DNA from: a virus
IMG/VR virus record: IMGVR_UViG_3300046542_000291
Coordinates: 239,641 to 303,640 of that record
Direction: 5' to 3' (one strand)
Length of the DNA stretch: 64,000 bases
Of this stretch, positions 15,653-24,768 are shown in pieces. The notes under the pieces are model-generated. The model was not told where the DNA came from, did no database searches, and saw nothing but the letters and a program-made list of their open reading frames with translations. The position numbers and the translations under genes are program-made. Positions within the stretch are counted from its first letter, which is position 1, and each line of letters starts with the position of its first letter.

Positions 15653-17974
15653 TTACTTGGCTACTCGACCAGTCACGCTCAGAACAGCGCGAACCAGATC
15701 GATGATGCGTTCCTGGAACAACCCGTAGGTTTCCAAGGAAGCCGAAGTGCACCACCAGGCTTGAGACATGAGCTCTTCCAAAGCCTTAGTGCCGCGCTTA
15801 ACTTCAGCAGCTTCACCAGCCTTCTTGTTAGCCATGTCGCTTTCGGTGCCACTGCGGTTGATGCTGTCGATTGCAGCAACCAACTTCTTGCCCATTACGC
15901 TCGAGGTAGCGTTGGACAGACCGACCAGAACCTTACACAGTTGCAGAAGCTTGACCACGTCAGCTTTCTTCAGCGAAGCCGAGGAGTGGCCGTTAGGGTT
16001 CTCCAGGTAATCGCACTGTGGCATCACCCGCTTACGCAGGGACTTCATGTCAGCAACCAGATCACCAGTCGCTTTCAGTTCAGGCTTGACGATTTCGAAG
16101 CCGCCTTTGAAGGTCCACACAGACGCAGGGTACTTGGTGTATGGAGCAGCCAGCTTCAGTGCCTTGTTGGCAGCCGCGGCAGCTTTGGTACCGTCAGGAG
16201 CCGAGATACCTTCCTTCACACATGCGATGAGGCTTTCGATGTAAACCGAATCCGCCTTGAAGACAGAGCTACCCATCTCGGTCAACGCTTTCAGTTCACC
16301 AGTGATACCTTTGATCACGCCGTCGTTGAAGTGCAAGACAGCGGGCAGGAGTTTGACTTCCAGTTCCGATTCCATCTTCGCTTCGCCGATCTTGGTGATC
16401 TGCAGGTCCAGCTTCTTGTTCAGCGCATCGATCTCGGCTTGTGGAGCCTTGAGGTGCATCTTGTCGTTCATTTTCTTGGCGAACGCATCGACCATGTTCT
16501 TACGAGCATGCTTCAGGCGTTTCCAGAACTCACCGAAGGATTCCAAGGAAGCCTTGTAGTGGTCTTCGATGTTGGCCGCGCTGTAGGATTCCACGGATGG
16601 AACCACTGGAGAATGGTTGCCCATTGCTTTGGCCAGGCTCAACATTTTCTCGGTGGCCAAGGCCATCGTTTGGTTGCTGAACTCTTTGTTACGGATGCCG
16701 TAACTCAGAACCCCCATGAAGTGCTCGACTGCGGCGGTTTCTTCGTCGACTTCGTTGATCGATTTGCTGGTGTCGATGATTTCATCTTCCAGCTTCTCGT
16801 CTTCTTCAACCTTGTCGTCCGCAGTGATCTCGGCGTCGGCTACGTCTTCGTCAGTGGTTTCGGTGTCCACATCGGGTACGTCGATATCGCCGTTTGCCAG
16901 ATCTTCTTCGGCTTGGGCGTCTTCTTCAGGCGTGGTTTCTTCTTCGCCTTCCGTTTCACCTTCACCTTCACCCGCGTCTTCGCCGCCTTCGTCACCACCC
17001 TCGGCGTCACCAGCTTCTGCATCGCCGCCTGCATCAGCTCCGGCATCGCCATCAGCTGCATTGGCGTCGTCACCGGTAGCTTCACCGCCACTATCGGCAC
17101 TTGCATCATCACCACCAAAGTCACCACCGGCATCAGCGCCGGTATCTACATCACCCGTTGCATCAGCGGCTGCATCGCCATCGGTACCCGCATCTGCGTC
17201 AGTACCAGCAGCGGTATCGTCAGCACCGGTATCGGTACCAGCGTCGTCACCGGCCGCAGCCGAGTCATCACCCGCAACGGCGTCAGCTGCTACATCAGGT
17301 TCAGCTTCGCCAGTAGTGCCTTCTGCGCCAGCATCGTCGGATGTACCTGCCGAATCACCAGCGTCCCCGCCCACGCTATCGCCACCGCCAAAATCATCAC
17401 TGCCGCCGTCACCCAGACCGCTATCGCTGCCAGTCCCAGTGTCATCAGCGCCAGAAGCATCTGCGCCCAGATCACCAGATGCTTCACCACCGGTGTCACC
17501 ACCCAGATCCGCTCCATCATCGCCACCTTCGGCGCCTGCGCCGTTGTCGGTACCGCCTTCGGGAATAGCGTCGATGTCACCACCAACTGCTTCCGCATCA
17601 GCAGCATCACCTTCAGTAACACCTGCGTCAGCTGCAGCAGGGGCATCACCCTCGGTCGAACCCGGGGCCACGTCTGCCGTTTCAATAACAGCAGCTTGTT
17701 GTTCGGTCACTTGCTGGGCTTGTTGTTCAGCTTGAGCATGTGCCGGATCTTCCTGGGCTTGAGCAGCTTGCGCTTCGTCAGCCGAGGCAATCAGATCTGG
17801 AGCCGATTCAGTCGGAACTTCCATGGAGGTCGGAGCTTGTTCGGTTGGCAGGGCAGCAGGAACTGCGCCCGCTACTGGTGCTACGGCACCTTCGTTGTGA
17901 GCCAGCGGAGCACCAGCAGGTGCCTGGTCGACGTACTCTTCGAACGCAGGCAGATACCGTGTAATATTCATCAT
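15653..17974 (-). CDS. Inner-body-like head protein with giant acidic prodomain (773 aa)
   Basis: Two parts are plain. Residues 7-387 contain no Lys or Arg at all. Most of this stretch, about 105-400, is a low-complexity Asp/Gly/Ala/Glu/Thr region. Residues 410-773 form a normal domain with the layout of the neighbouring inner-body family (VEHFMGVLSYGIRNKEFSNQ, then PSVESY at 459-464 and ASLESF at 475-480). SVE and SLE are candidate sites for a phiKZ-type prohead protease, which cuts after Glu in small-X-Glu. The acidic part would then be a propeptide lost during head maturation, perhaps a scaffold or DNA mimic. It is most like phiKZ gp97 by position; that identity is unproven. The start could be either of two adjacent ATGs. 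Confidence 0.8.
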   Translation of the reverse strand: MMNITRYLPAFEEYVDQAPAGAPLAHNEGAVAPVAGAVPAALPTEQAPTSMEVPTESAPDLIASADEAQAAQAQEDPAHAQAEQQAQQVTEQQAAVIETADVAPGSTEGDAPAAADAGVTEGDAADAEAVGGDIDAIPEGGTDNGAGAEGGDDGADLGGDTGGEASGDLGADASGADDTGTGSDSGLGDGGSDDFGGGDSVGGDAGDSAGTSDDAGAEGTTGEAEPDVAADAVAGDDSAAAGDDAGTDTGADDTAAGTDADAGTDGDAAADATGDVDTGADAGGDFGGDDASADSGGEATGDDANAADGDAGADAGGDAEAGDAEGGDEGGEDAGEGEGETEGEEETTPEEDAQAEEDLANGDIDVPDVDTETTDEDVADAEITADDKVEEDEKLEDEIIDTSKSINEVDEETAAVEHFMGVLSYGIRNKEFSNQTMALATEKMLSLAKAMGNHSPVVPSVESYSAANIEDHYKASLESFGEFWKRLKHARKNMVDAFAKKMNDKMHLKAPQAEIDALNKKLDLQITKIGEAKMESELEVKLLPAVLHFNDGVIKGITGELKALTEMGSSVFKADSVYIESLIACVKEGISAPDGTKAAAAANKALKLAAPYTKYPASVWTFKGGFEIVKPELKATGDLVADMKSLRKRVMPQCDYLENPNGHSSASLKKADVVKLLQLCKVLVGLSNATSSVMGKKLVAAIDSINRSGTESDMANKKAGEAAEVKRGTKALEELMSQAWWCTSASLETYGLFQERIIDLVRAVLSVTGRVAK

Positions 17975-18005
17975 TTTTTGTTACCTTCTGTACAGACGGA
18001 ATTTC

Positions 18006-18059
18006 GGCTATGTCGTTCGTCCTTAACATAGCCTCGACAATTGGACGAAACGTCGTTTC
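18006..18059 (-). terminator. Two inverted repeats after the 18066-19289 gene
   Basis: GAAACG-T-CGTTTC (18047-18059) directly follows the stop. GGCTATGT and ACATAGCC (18006-18033) pair around a 12-base loop. Either could end the upstream unit or structure the leader of the next gene. Confidence 0.45.
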
Positions 18060-18065
18060 AAAGGA

Positions 18066-19289
18066 TTACGTAAGATTACCTTCACAAACGTTAGTAGCCG
18101 CTTTCAGATCTCGGAGAACATACGAGTAGAAACCGATGTATGGATCAATGACCCAACTAACGTAAGTTTCAATCACAGCTACCAATGCACGGCTCTCTTC
18201 TTCTGAACGCAGACCTGGTACCGGGTTCTGGATTTGGTCACGGATACGTTCAATAGCAGACAACAGGGAGTTCATGCGGTTACGTCGAGCATTACGCTTC
18301 GACATATTGTTCGAGTCCAGCAACAACCGACCGACTTGTTCGATACGTTGAACAATGGTGTTCCACATGGAGTAGCTGAAGTACTCGAAGTGAATTTCTG
18401 CGGGCATGGGTTCAGGTTCTGGAATAGAAGGCATCAGTTCTACCGACATCCCACGAATGCGTTCATCACTCGTACCGTTCTGTCCATCGTCATGGATAAC
18501 CAACTTGTGGTTGCCCATCAGGTGCATGGATTCCTGGCGACCATTACGTTCACGCCAAACAGAACCTTGAACCATTTGCAGTGGATTAACGGCAAGGATC
18601 TGATCGGAAACTGTTTCCAACGTACCGTTGGAGTTAGCCAACGTTACGACGCTGTTCACCGGAACCAGTACGCCTTCTTGGTGCGTGGTGAAGTAGCACT
18701 TGGAAACGGCATACAAAACAGACAGGGAGTTCAGCAGTGTCGTTGCATCCTTAATAGGGCGGTATTTGACACACAGGTTAGGGATACGCGATTCGATGGA
18801 GAATTCACGGGCCGTAGAGCTACGCTTACCCCCACTGGATCGAGCGATCTCTTTCAACTGTTCCAATTTGACAAACATCATGTCAGTGGATACCGACAGA
18901 CGCAATTCAGAGTCGTTGAACAACTTCAACCAACGCTTGATCATGGCGATCAAACGGTTAAGCAATTGCAGCAGTGAATCCCCGAATCCTTCCAGACCAA
19001 TGTTGGCATGGAGGTATTGCAACTCACGTTGAATAGGGGTGTACCATTCCAAACTACCCAGCTCATCGGAAAGGATATCTGGGTCATCGGTACTTGCCAA
19101 CAGATCAGCCAAAGCTTCCGCTGTGTCCTGTTGATCTTTCACTACACCTTCGTTGAGCATTTGTGTTGCGTTGCTGGCTTTCTCGGCAGCTAACGACGTA
19201 GCTACTTCTTCACGGTAGCGGGCCATCCATTGCTCACGGGTTTCTCCCCGCCGCTCTTCAGCGCGCTTCAAACGTTCTTCAAAATCCAT
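18066..19289 (-). CDS. Inner-body-like family protein (407 aa)
   Basis: I chose the ATG at 19289 because AGGAG lies six bases upstream. Residues 97-125 (NIGLEGFGDSLLQLLNRLIA...) match the conserved block of this family: a small-X-Glu site followed by an amphipathic Leu/Ile helix. The N-terminal 97 residues are highly charged and would be the propeptide if Glu100 is cut. Internal-head proteins of phiKZ are matured this way. It sits between the 773-aa and 510-aa family members. Confidence 0.7.
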   Translation of the reverse strand: MDFEERLKRAEERRGETREQWMARYREEVATSLAAEKASNATQMLNEGVVKDQQDTAEALADLLASTDDPDILSDELGSLEWYTPIQRELQYLHANIGLEGFGDSLLQLLNRLIAMIKRWLKLFNDSELRLSVSTDMMFVKLEQLKEIARSSGGKRSSTAREFSIESRIPNLCVKYRPIKDATTLLNSLSVLYAVSKCYFTTHQEGVLVPVNSVVTLANSNGTLETVSDQILAVNPLQMVQGSVWRERNGRQESMHLMGNHKLVIHDDGQNGTSDERIRGMSVELMPSIPEPEPMPAEIHFEYFSYSMWNTIVQRIEQVGRLLLDSNNMSKRNARRNRMNSLLSAIERIRDQIQNPVPGLRSEEESRALVAVIETYVSWVIDPYIGFYSYVLRDLKAATNVCEGNLT

Positions 19290-19306
19290 AGGAACTCCTA
19301 ACATAA

Positions 19307-19330
19307 GACGGAGCTCTTTCGAGCCCCGTC
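19307..19330 (-). terminator. Terminator of the 19337-20869 gene
   Basis: Leftward GACGGGGCTC-GAAA-GAGCTCCGTC, a 10-bp stem with one mismatch and a GNRA loop, followed by TTATGTT. Confidence 0.75.
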
Positions 19331-19336
19331 CGATGA

Positions 19337-20869
19337 TTATGCCTTCGCGACTTGTTTGTCGTTCTGAGCACCGCTACCCATCTCAGCCAGGCACAGGTCA
19401 ACGTAAGCCGACGTGGTACGAGCAACGTACTTCACGATCTCAGCATTACGTGGGTTGGTCTTGTGCAGGATGGACATGGCAGCCGAAACAACAGCGCCAG
19501 CTTCAGACTTGGACTTCTCGTCCAGTTCACCACTTTCAGCAGCCTTCTCGATCTTCTCGATAGCCTGGGAAACCTTCTCGGCCGAGGCAGCGATCTTGTC
19601 GCTTTCAGCTTTGACTTGTTTCAGGGTGTTGCAGACTTCACGCATGGTGCCCAGGTCAGCCTTGATGGTCGAACCAGAGCGAGCAGCCACTTCGGCGTCA
19701 CCAGCTTCAGCGCTACCACCAGCTTGCTTCATGCCGTAGGTCATGCCATCGTTGGCCACGTCCAGCTGCATGTTGCCAGGGTAAACAGTAGCGTCACTGA
19801 TCAGTTCGTCCAGAGGGCGAGCCGCAGTGGCGATGTGATCGATCACGTCAGCGGAGTTACCCGAGGACACGTCGTATTGACCCAGGGTCGAGGCCAGGGC
19901 GTCGTAGAACGAGATCATGGCTTTCGGGTAGACACTGGAACCAAAGGTCGCCATACCAGCCAGAGCTTTCGGATAGGTCGGATTGATCTTGCCACCGACG
20001 TTGATCTTCTCAGGGCTCGGTACTTTCACCTTACCTGTAACGGCAGGTTTGGAACCCAGTTCGCCAGCGCGGGCTTCAGCTTTCTGCAGCTTCGATTCCA
20101 GGCCAGTGATACCTTGCATGAACTGCTCGGTGAACTCTTTAGCCTTGGCCCACATTTCTTTCAGCCAGGCAATGACCTTGGCACCTGCTTCTTTGATCTT
20201 GTCTTTCAAACCACCAGGCTTGACGTTGGACGGTTGGATAGCCGAACGAGGCTCAGCATCCATGTCTTCCAGGCCAACAGTCAGGTCGGACGTACCGAGT
20301 ACGCGGTTGCAGTGTTCCAGGCCTACACGCATGAATGCGGCAGCTTGCTTGGAGATACCGTCACGACCGGCTTGTTTGATCAGAGCAACGTATTGCTCCA
20401 TCGATTCACGGACTTCCAGAACTTGACCGATCTGGTTGTTGATGTGACTTTGCTCAGCCAACGGGGCACCCATCATTTCGAGGGTGTTGTCACTGTCGAG
20501 CGGAGCGTCGATGATCAGGCCCGATTGCTCAGGGGTAGGGATGACATCGGCAGCAGGAACTTCTGGTTCGCCTTCAGCACCAGCTGGGATGATCGCACCG
20601 GCGTCTGGAACTGGTGTAGGGATCGGCAATTCAGCAGGAGCGGCAATCACTGGAGCAGCAACTGCGGATGGAACGAAAGCTGGAGGCATCTCACCGTGTT
20701 CATCGGTAGGAACCATGGTACCTTGCACGCCATCGACGTTGGTAACGATTTGTGGATCGACGACATCACCATCGACCGCGGCAGCTACTGCTGGAGCGAT
20801 GGGGGCTTCTTCGTAATCTTCGAGGCCTTTCTTAAGGGCTCCGTAGCGGGACATGTTGAGACCGGCCAT
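19337..20869 (-). CDS. Inner-body-like family protein (510 aa)
   Basis: I chose the ATG at 20869, with AAGGA upstream. Residues about 1-150 are Pro/Ala/acid-rich. Next come the shared helix block (SMEQYVALIKQAGRDGISKQ, about 156-175) and the cut-site candidate TVGLEDMD (Glu201). The C-terminal region (YPGNMQLDVANDGMTYG and following) aligns clearly with 23659-24768. Probably packed inside the capsid; likely equivalent to phiKZ gp95 by order, which is inference. Confidence 0.78.
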   Translation of the reverse strand: MAGLNMSRYGALKKGLEDYEEAPIAPAVAAAVDGDVVDPQIVTNVDGVQGTMVPTDEHGEMPPAFVPSAVAAPVIAAPAELPIPTPVPDAGAIIPAGAEGEPEVPAADVIPTPEQSGLIIDAPLDSDNTLEMMGAPLAEQSHINNQIGQVLEVRESMEQYVALIKQAGRDGISKQAAAFMRVGLEHCNRVLGTSDLTVGLEDMDAEPRSAIQPSNVKPGGLKDKIKEAGAKVIAWLKEMWAKAKEFTEQFMQGITGLESKLQKAEARAGELGSKPAVTGKVKVPSPEKINVGGKINPTYPKALAGMATFGSSVYPKAMISFYDALASTLGQYDVSSGNSADVIDHIATAARPLDELISDATVYPGNMQLDVANDGMTYGMKQAGGSAEAGDAEVAARSGSTIKADLGTMREVCNTLKQVKAESDKIAASAEKVSQAIEKIEKAAESGELDEKSKSEAGAVVSAAMSILHKTNPRNAEIVKYVARTTSAYVDLCLAEMGSGAQNDKQVAKA

Positions 20870-20902
20870 GTTGCATTTTCCTTCATGAAGGTGGAATTCG
20901 GA

Positions 20903-20918
20903 GTTAATTGCAATTAAC
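20903..20918. promoter_or_regulatory. Perfect 16-bp palindrome upstream of 20869
   Basis: GTTAATTGCAATTAAC is a perfect palindrome 34 bases before the 20869 start. It may be an operator or part of a late promoter; no second copy was noticed. Confidence 0.35.
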
Positions 20919-20942
20919 ATAGCATTACGTAAGAGACGGCAT

Positions 20943-20965
20943 AAGGGCCCCACACGGGGACCCTT
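20943..20965 (-). terminator. Terminator of the 20983-22374 gene
   Basis: Leftward AAGGGTCCCC-GTGT-GGGGCCCTT with one bulged base, followed by ATGCCGTC, the common tag. Confidence 0.75.
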
Positions 20966-20982
20966 GTGTTTGAACAACCGAA

Positions 20983-22374
20983 TTACTCAGTGAGTTCTTT
21001 CCGCGACAGCATGGCACCAAACATGGCGAGCTGCTCATCTGCAACGTGGACGCAGTGATCGAAGACATGACGCAGGCCATTCGGGCTCAGTGCAGTCAAC
21101 GCTTTACCCAGCGAAGAGATACCGTCAGTCAGTTCCTGAGGTGCGCGGTTCTCTTTACCGAAACGCATGGTCAGTTCACCTTCCTTCTTGGCGAAGGCAT
21201 CGCCCAGTTCTTTCAACATGGTGTTGATGAAACCGGTGGTGGAACGCGATTCACCAACAGCCTTTACCAGGGCCTTGATTTTCTTGTTCGCAGCCAAGAT
21301 CTCAGCGTGAGACAGAACAGCAATCTCGGAAGGACCTTGGTTGTAGTTATCCGTGTTGAGCGAGATACCTACGCCATTGACAAGTTCACCCAGGGTAAAA
21401 CCACCACCCATGACATCACCTGGTACTTCACCCAGGCCAGCTGCCGAGACGGCTTTCTCGAGTGCCTCTTGACCGTACGAGGAATTGAGGTTATCGGCAT
21501 TGGCTGCCATGATCGAGGACTTCAGCGAGTCACCGAACTTCTTCATTGCTGGCAGGTAGGTGCCACTCAACCAACCAACGACCGCGGTTTCACCGGCCAT
21601 GTCACTGAGTTCATCACCCTTGGCAAACATGACGTTACGACCGTGTGCTGGAATGCTGGATGGTTTACCTTTGGCGCCTTCTTCTTCCGGTGCAGCTGCG
21701 GCTTTATCAACAGCCACTGCCTTCTGAAGAACGGCGTCGGTCTTCGAGAAGAACTTCTCGTACCAAGCAGCGAACTTCTCACGGAGAGCCTGAAAGATCT
21801 CAACGATTTTCTTACCGGCTTCGGCAAGCTTCTCTTTCAGGTCTTCCAGGGAAACGGTGGTATTGCTGGCAGCAGAGCGTGGAGTGGCATCGAATGCTTC
21901 CAGACCCAGTGACTTCTTGTCGCCCAGGATACGGTCAACGCGCTTCATGCCGACAGCCATGAATGCAGCCGATTGCTTGGAGATACCTTTACTACCCGCT
22001 TGCTTGAGCAGGCCGACGTACGCTTCCAGTGTGGACTGAGCTTCGCCCAGTTCTTCACTGCGTTGTTCGTCTTCCAAGTAGGCTTCTTCTTCAGCCAGTT
22101 CTTCTTCGCTGTCTTGGCGTGGATCAACGAATGGGAAATCGTCTTGGCCTTCTGGTGGAACGCCCGCAGCCAATGGATCGCCTTCAGCAACACCAGCACC
22201 TTCCTGGATTACACCAGTGGTCTCGTTGCTTTGTTCGCCACCATCGGCATCGACGATCAGGTTCTCTGGAATACCGAATGTAGCACCTACGCCATCGGCG
22301 GAAATGTCATTGGTCAGAGTATCAGGCAAACTGTCAAAAGACTCGTTGCCCAGGTAAGTTTTCAGGTTAAGCAT
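20983..22374 (-). CDS. Inner-body-like family protein (463 aa)
   Basis: Acidic N-terminal region (residues 40-110, EEELAEEEAYLEDEQ), then the shared block STLEAYVGLLKQAGSKGISK and LGLEAFDATPRSAAS (Glu159 a likely protease site), followed by VSLEDL. The remainder is helical. It parallels the 510-aa neighbour, including the PRSA residues after the site. Predicted to be an internal-head protein matured by the prohead protease. Confidence 0.78.
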   Translation of the reverse strand: MLNLKTYLGNESFDSLPDTLTNDISADGVGATFGIPENLIVDADGGEQSNETTGVIQEGAGVAEGDPLAAGVPPEGQDDFPFVDPRQDSEEELAEEEAYLEDEQRSEELGEAQSTLEAYVGLLKQAGSKGISKQSAAFMAVGMKRVDRILGDKKSLGLEAFDATPRSAASNTTVSLEDLKEKLAEAGKKIVEIFQALREKFAAWYEKFFSKTDAVLQKAVAVDKAAAAPEEEGAKGKPSSIPAHGRNVMFAKGDELSDMAGETAVVGWLSGTYLPAMKKFGDSLKSSIMAANADNLNSSYGQEALEKAVSAAGLGEVPGDVMGGGFTLGELVNGVGISLNTDNYNQGPSEIAVLSHAEILAANKKIKALVKAVGESRSTTGFINTMLKELGDAFAKKEGELTMRFGKENRAPQELTDGISSLGKALTALSPNGLRHVFDHCVHVADEQLAMFGAMLSRKELTE

Positions 22375-22413
22375 GTTGGAGCGCCTCGTAACAAAATTCT
22401 TGATAACATAAGA

Positions 22414-22433
22414 TCAGGAACCGCAGCTCCTGA
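22414..22433 (-). terminator. Possible terminator of the 26.1-22.4 kb genes
   Basis: TCAGGA and TCCTGA pair around an 8-base loop, followed leftward by TCTTATG. Weaker than the other hairpins. Confidence 0.4.
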
Positions 22434-22441
22434 CCGAATGT

Positions 22442-23662
22442 TTAATTGATTTCTTGCTGGCAGTACAGCACGTAAGCAGTCAAGACTTGCATGATGTAAG
22501 CGTACAGTTTCCGGTTCGCTTCGATCGCAGGCTTGAACTTAGTGATGGCTGCCGCTGACCCAGAATAGTCAACTGGTTGGCCGTTATCATCAACGACTTC
22601 GACCTTCTCGCCGAAACCATCAAGCAATTGAACGATGGCCTTTTCGATTGGCTCACCATCCCACTGCAATTTACCCAACAGCTTCTCAACTTCATTGAGA
22701 GTCTTGTTGATTGCAGCGTTATCACGAACAGGGCACTCAGGCTCGACGCTGTCGTCGTCTTCGTAAGCCAGTACCAGGGCCACGCCATCCTGATCCAAAC
22801 GCCAGTTACCTGGGAGAATGGTATTCAGATTGAAGCGGAAGTCGATACGCGCTTCACTGCCATCGGCGGAAGCTTCAATAGCGCGGGTGACAGCTTCAGG
22901 ATAACCTTTGTTAACAAAGGCAATAAGATTCTCGAGCGAGGTAAGATCCCCATCGAACTTTCCTTTAATGCAGGTGAAGCGAGCGACTTTCTGGAATGGA
23001 ACAATCCGGCGCTGGCCTTTAGGACCGTTTGGACCTTTCGAAGTCTTTACGGACTCGCGTGTCTGAGCGATGTTTTCTTTGAGGCGTTCTTTTTTATCGG
23101 TCAACCGATCCCACAACTTCTTGCCTTCTTCGATCAGTTTGTTGATCCAGGCTTTCAGTTGGTCGATGATCTTCTTCAGCATGCTGTCCGACTTACCTTG
23201 ATCGACATTGACGGCAGACTTGTTCGACCGGTTGTCGATCTTGTCTACAGCGAAGTCTTCCAGGGCAGCCATCATTGAGGTAGTACCGATGAGCTTCTCG
23301 ATACGTTCCAGCCCGATGCGCATCATGGCAGCCGATTGACCGGAGATACCATCGTGACCCGCTTGACGGATCAGACTACGGTAGCCTTCCATGGTGACGA
23401 TAGCGTCAGCCAGTTGGTCAACCTGATCGGACGCTTCTGCTTCAGCCAACTCAGGTTGGATAGCGAGGGAATCGTACAGTGGGTTGTTGGTTGGCAACAT
23501 GCTGGTTGGAATCTGGGTAGCGCCGATCTGATCTTCAGGAAGCATCTGGCCAGTGCCTGCAGGTGTTTGTTGATACGCGGAGTGATCACTCGCAGCGATC
23601 TCTTCTTCGGTTGGGTAATGCAACCCACCGTCGAATGCGGGGAGTACTGGGTCCATTGTCAT
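22442..23662 (-). CDS. Inner-body-like family protein (406 aa)
   Basis: Contains the shared block VTMEGYRSLIRQAGHDGISG (about residues 89-108) and MAALEDFAVD (Glu135 a likely cut site), then a basic amphipathic helix region (LIEEGKKLWDRLTDKKERLK). The start overlaps the stop of the next family member by four bases, so the two are translationally coupled. Confidence 0.78.
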   Translation of the reverse strand: MTMDPVLPAFDGGLHYPTEEEIAASDHSAYQQTPAGTGQMLPEDQIGATQIPTSMLPTNNPLYDSLAIQPELAEAEASDQVDQLADAIVTMEGYRSLIRQAGHDGISGQSAAMMRIGLERIEKLIGTTSMMAALEDFAVDKIDNRSNKSAVNVDQGKSDSMLKKIIDQLKAWINKLIEEGKKLWDRLTDKKERLKENIAQTRESVKTSKGPNGPKGQRRIVPFQKVARFTCIKGKFDGDLTSLENLIAFVNKGYPEAVTRAIEASADGSEARIDFRFNLNTILPGNWRLDQDGVALVLAYEDDDSVEPECPVRDNAAINKTLNEVEKLLGKLQWDGEPIEKAIVQLLDGFGEKVEVVDDNGQPVDYSGSAAAITKFKPAIEANRKLYAYIMQVLTAYVLYCQQEIN

Positions 23663-24768
23663 GCTCTCTGATGATTAGTAGCGGTTTCAACTTCGCGCTG
23701 GATAGCAGCGAGGTGAGTGTTCAACACACGGCCGACGTACTTGATGATTGATTTGTTACCAGGCTTGGCTTGTCGTGTAACAGCCATGGCCGCATTGATT
23801 ACAGCTTCGGCATTACTCACAGAAGCTTGGTCTGCAGACTTCTGGGCCTTTTCTGAAAGCACGTCAGCTGCTTCAACGACCTTCTCGACCGCTGCGGAGA
23901 TAGAGTCTTCTGCTGGAGCAATCTTCTCGACCACATCGATGATCGCACCGATCCCACCCAACAGCTTCTCCAACTCCTGACGACTACGGACAGGAAGTTC
24001 CAAGTCTTCGCCATTGGTGTCAGCGTCAACCTGAGCAACCGAATACGACAGACCGTCATCGGAGATGGCCAGCTTCATGTTACCGGGGAAGGTCACATCA
24101 CTCTCACCGAGTTGGTGCAAAGGACGAGTGGACTCTTCAATGGCACTAACCATTTCTTCAGGTCCGCCATCACTTGGGACGTACACCTTGATGATGGTAG
24201 CGAGTTCAGCGTAGAACTCTTCAACCACGCTTGGGTAAGTCACAGCGCCGAATTGCGCCAGACCACCGATGGATTTCAGATCACTACGTTCGAACTTGCC
24301 ATTAATAGACAGTTGGTTAACAATAGCCCCTGGGAGATGAACAGTCATCTTAGCCCCATCTGGCATTGTCTTGACTTGTTCCTGCACGCCTTGCAGTCGA
24401 GTACGCAAACCGGTAAAGCTGGTGACCAGATGACTCACTTGCTGACGGGCAATCTCAAACAACTTCTTGATCCATTCCTGGAACTGCTTCAAGGCAGCGG
24501 TGATCCGCGAACCAATGCCTTCCAATGGAACAGTCGTTGGGCTATTGCTTCTGGCCGTAGCCACAGCGAAGTCTTCTACCGAAACAGTCGAAGTAAACCC
24601 GTAGATTTTGTCGAAGCGCTGAAGGTCGGTATAAAGGAACGCAGCAGCCTGGTTGGTCAGTCCATGTTTCAGGACTTTGGAGTAAGCCTCCAGTGACGCC
24701 AACTCGCCTTCCAGCGAGATAAGTTGGTACGTGAGCTCTGCTTCACGCTTCTCAAGTTGGTGGTACAT
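23659..24768 (-). CDS. Inner-body-like family protein (369 aa)
   Basis: Short propeptide version: LASLEAYSKVLKHGLTNQAA (about residues 23-42), then TVSVEDFAVA (Glu65 a likely cut site). The C-terminal 200 residues align with those of 19337-20869: VTFPGNMKLAISDDGLSYS, and later a helical pair ending NKSIIKYVGRVLNTHL. It overlaps the gene upstream by 17 bases. Confidence 0.78.
   Translation of the reverse strand: MYHQLEKREAELTYQLISLEGELASLEAYSKVLKHGLTNQAAAFLYTDLQRFDKIYGFTSTVSVEDFAVATARSNSPTTVPLEGIGSRITAALKQFQEWIKKLFEIARQQVSHLVTSFTGLRTRLQGVQEQVKTMPDGAKMTVHLPGAIVNQLSINGKFERSDLKSIGGLAQFGAVTYPSVVEEFYAELATIIKVYVPSDGGPEEMVSAIEESTRPLHQLGESDVTFPGNMKLAISDDGLSYSVAQVDADTNGEDLELPVRSRQELEKLLGGIGAIIDVVEKIAPAEDSISAAVEKVVEAADVLSEKAQKSADQASVSNAEAVINAAMAVTRQAKPGNKSIIKYVGRVLNTHLAAIQREVETATNHQRA

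Noticed and set aside
15407-18031. Very long rightward open frames opposite the acidic head-protein gene
   Set aside because: They arise from the biased Asp/Gly/Ala codons on the leftward strand; composition is Ser/Pro/His low complexity and no ribosome site or neighbour supports them.
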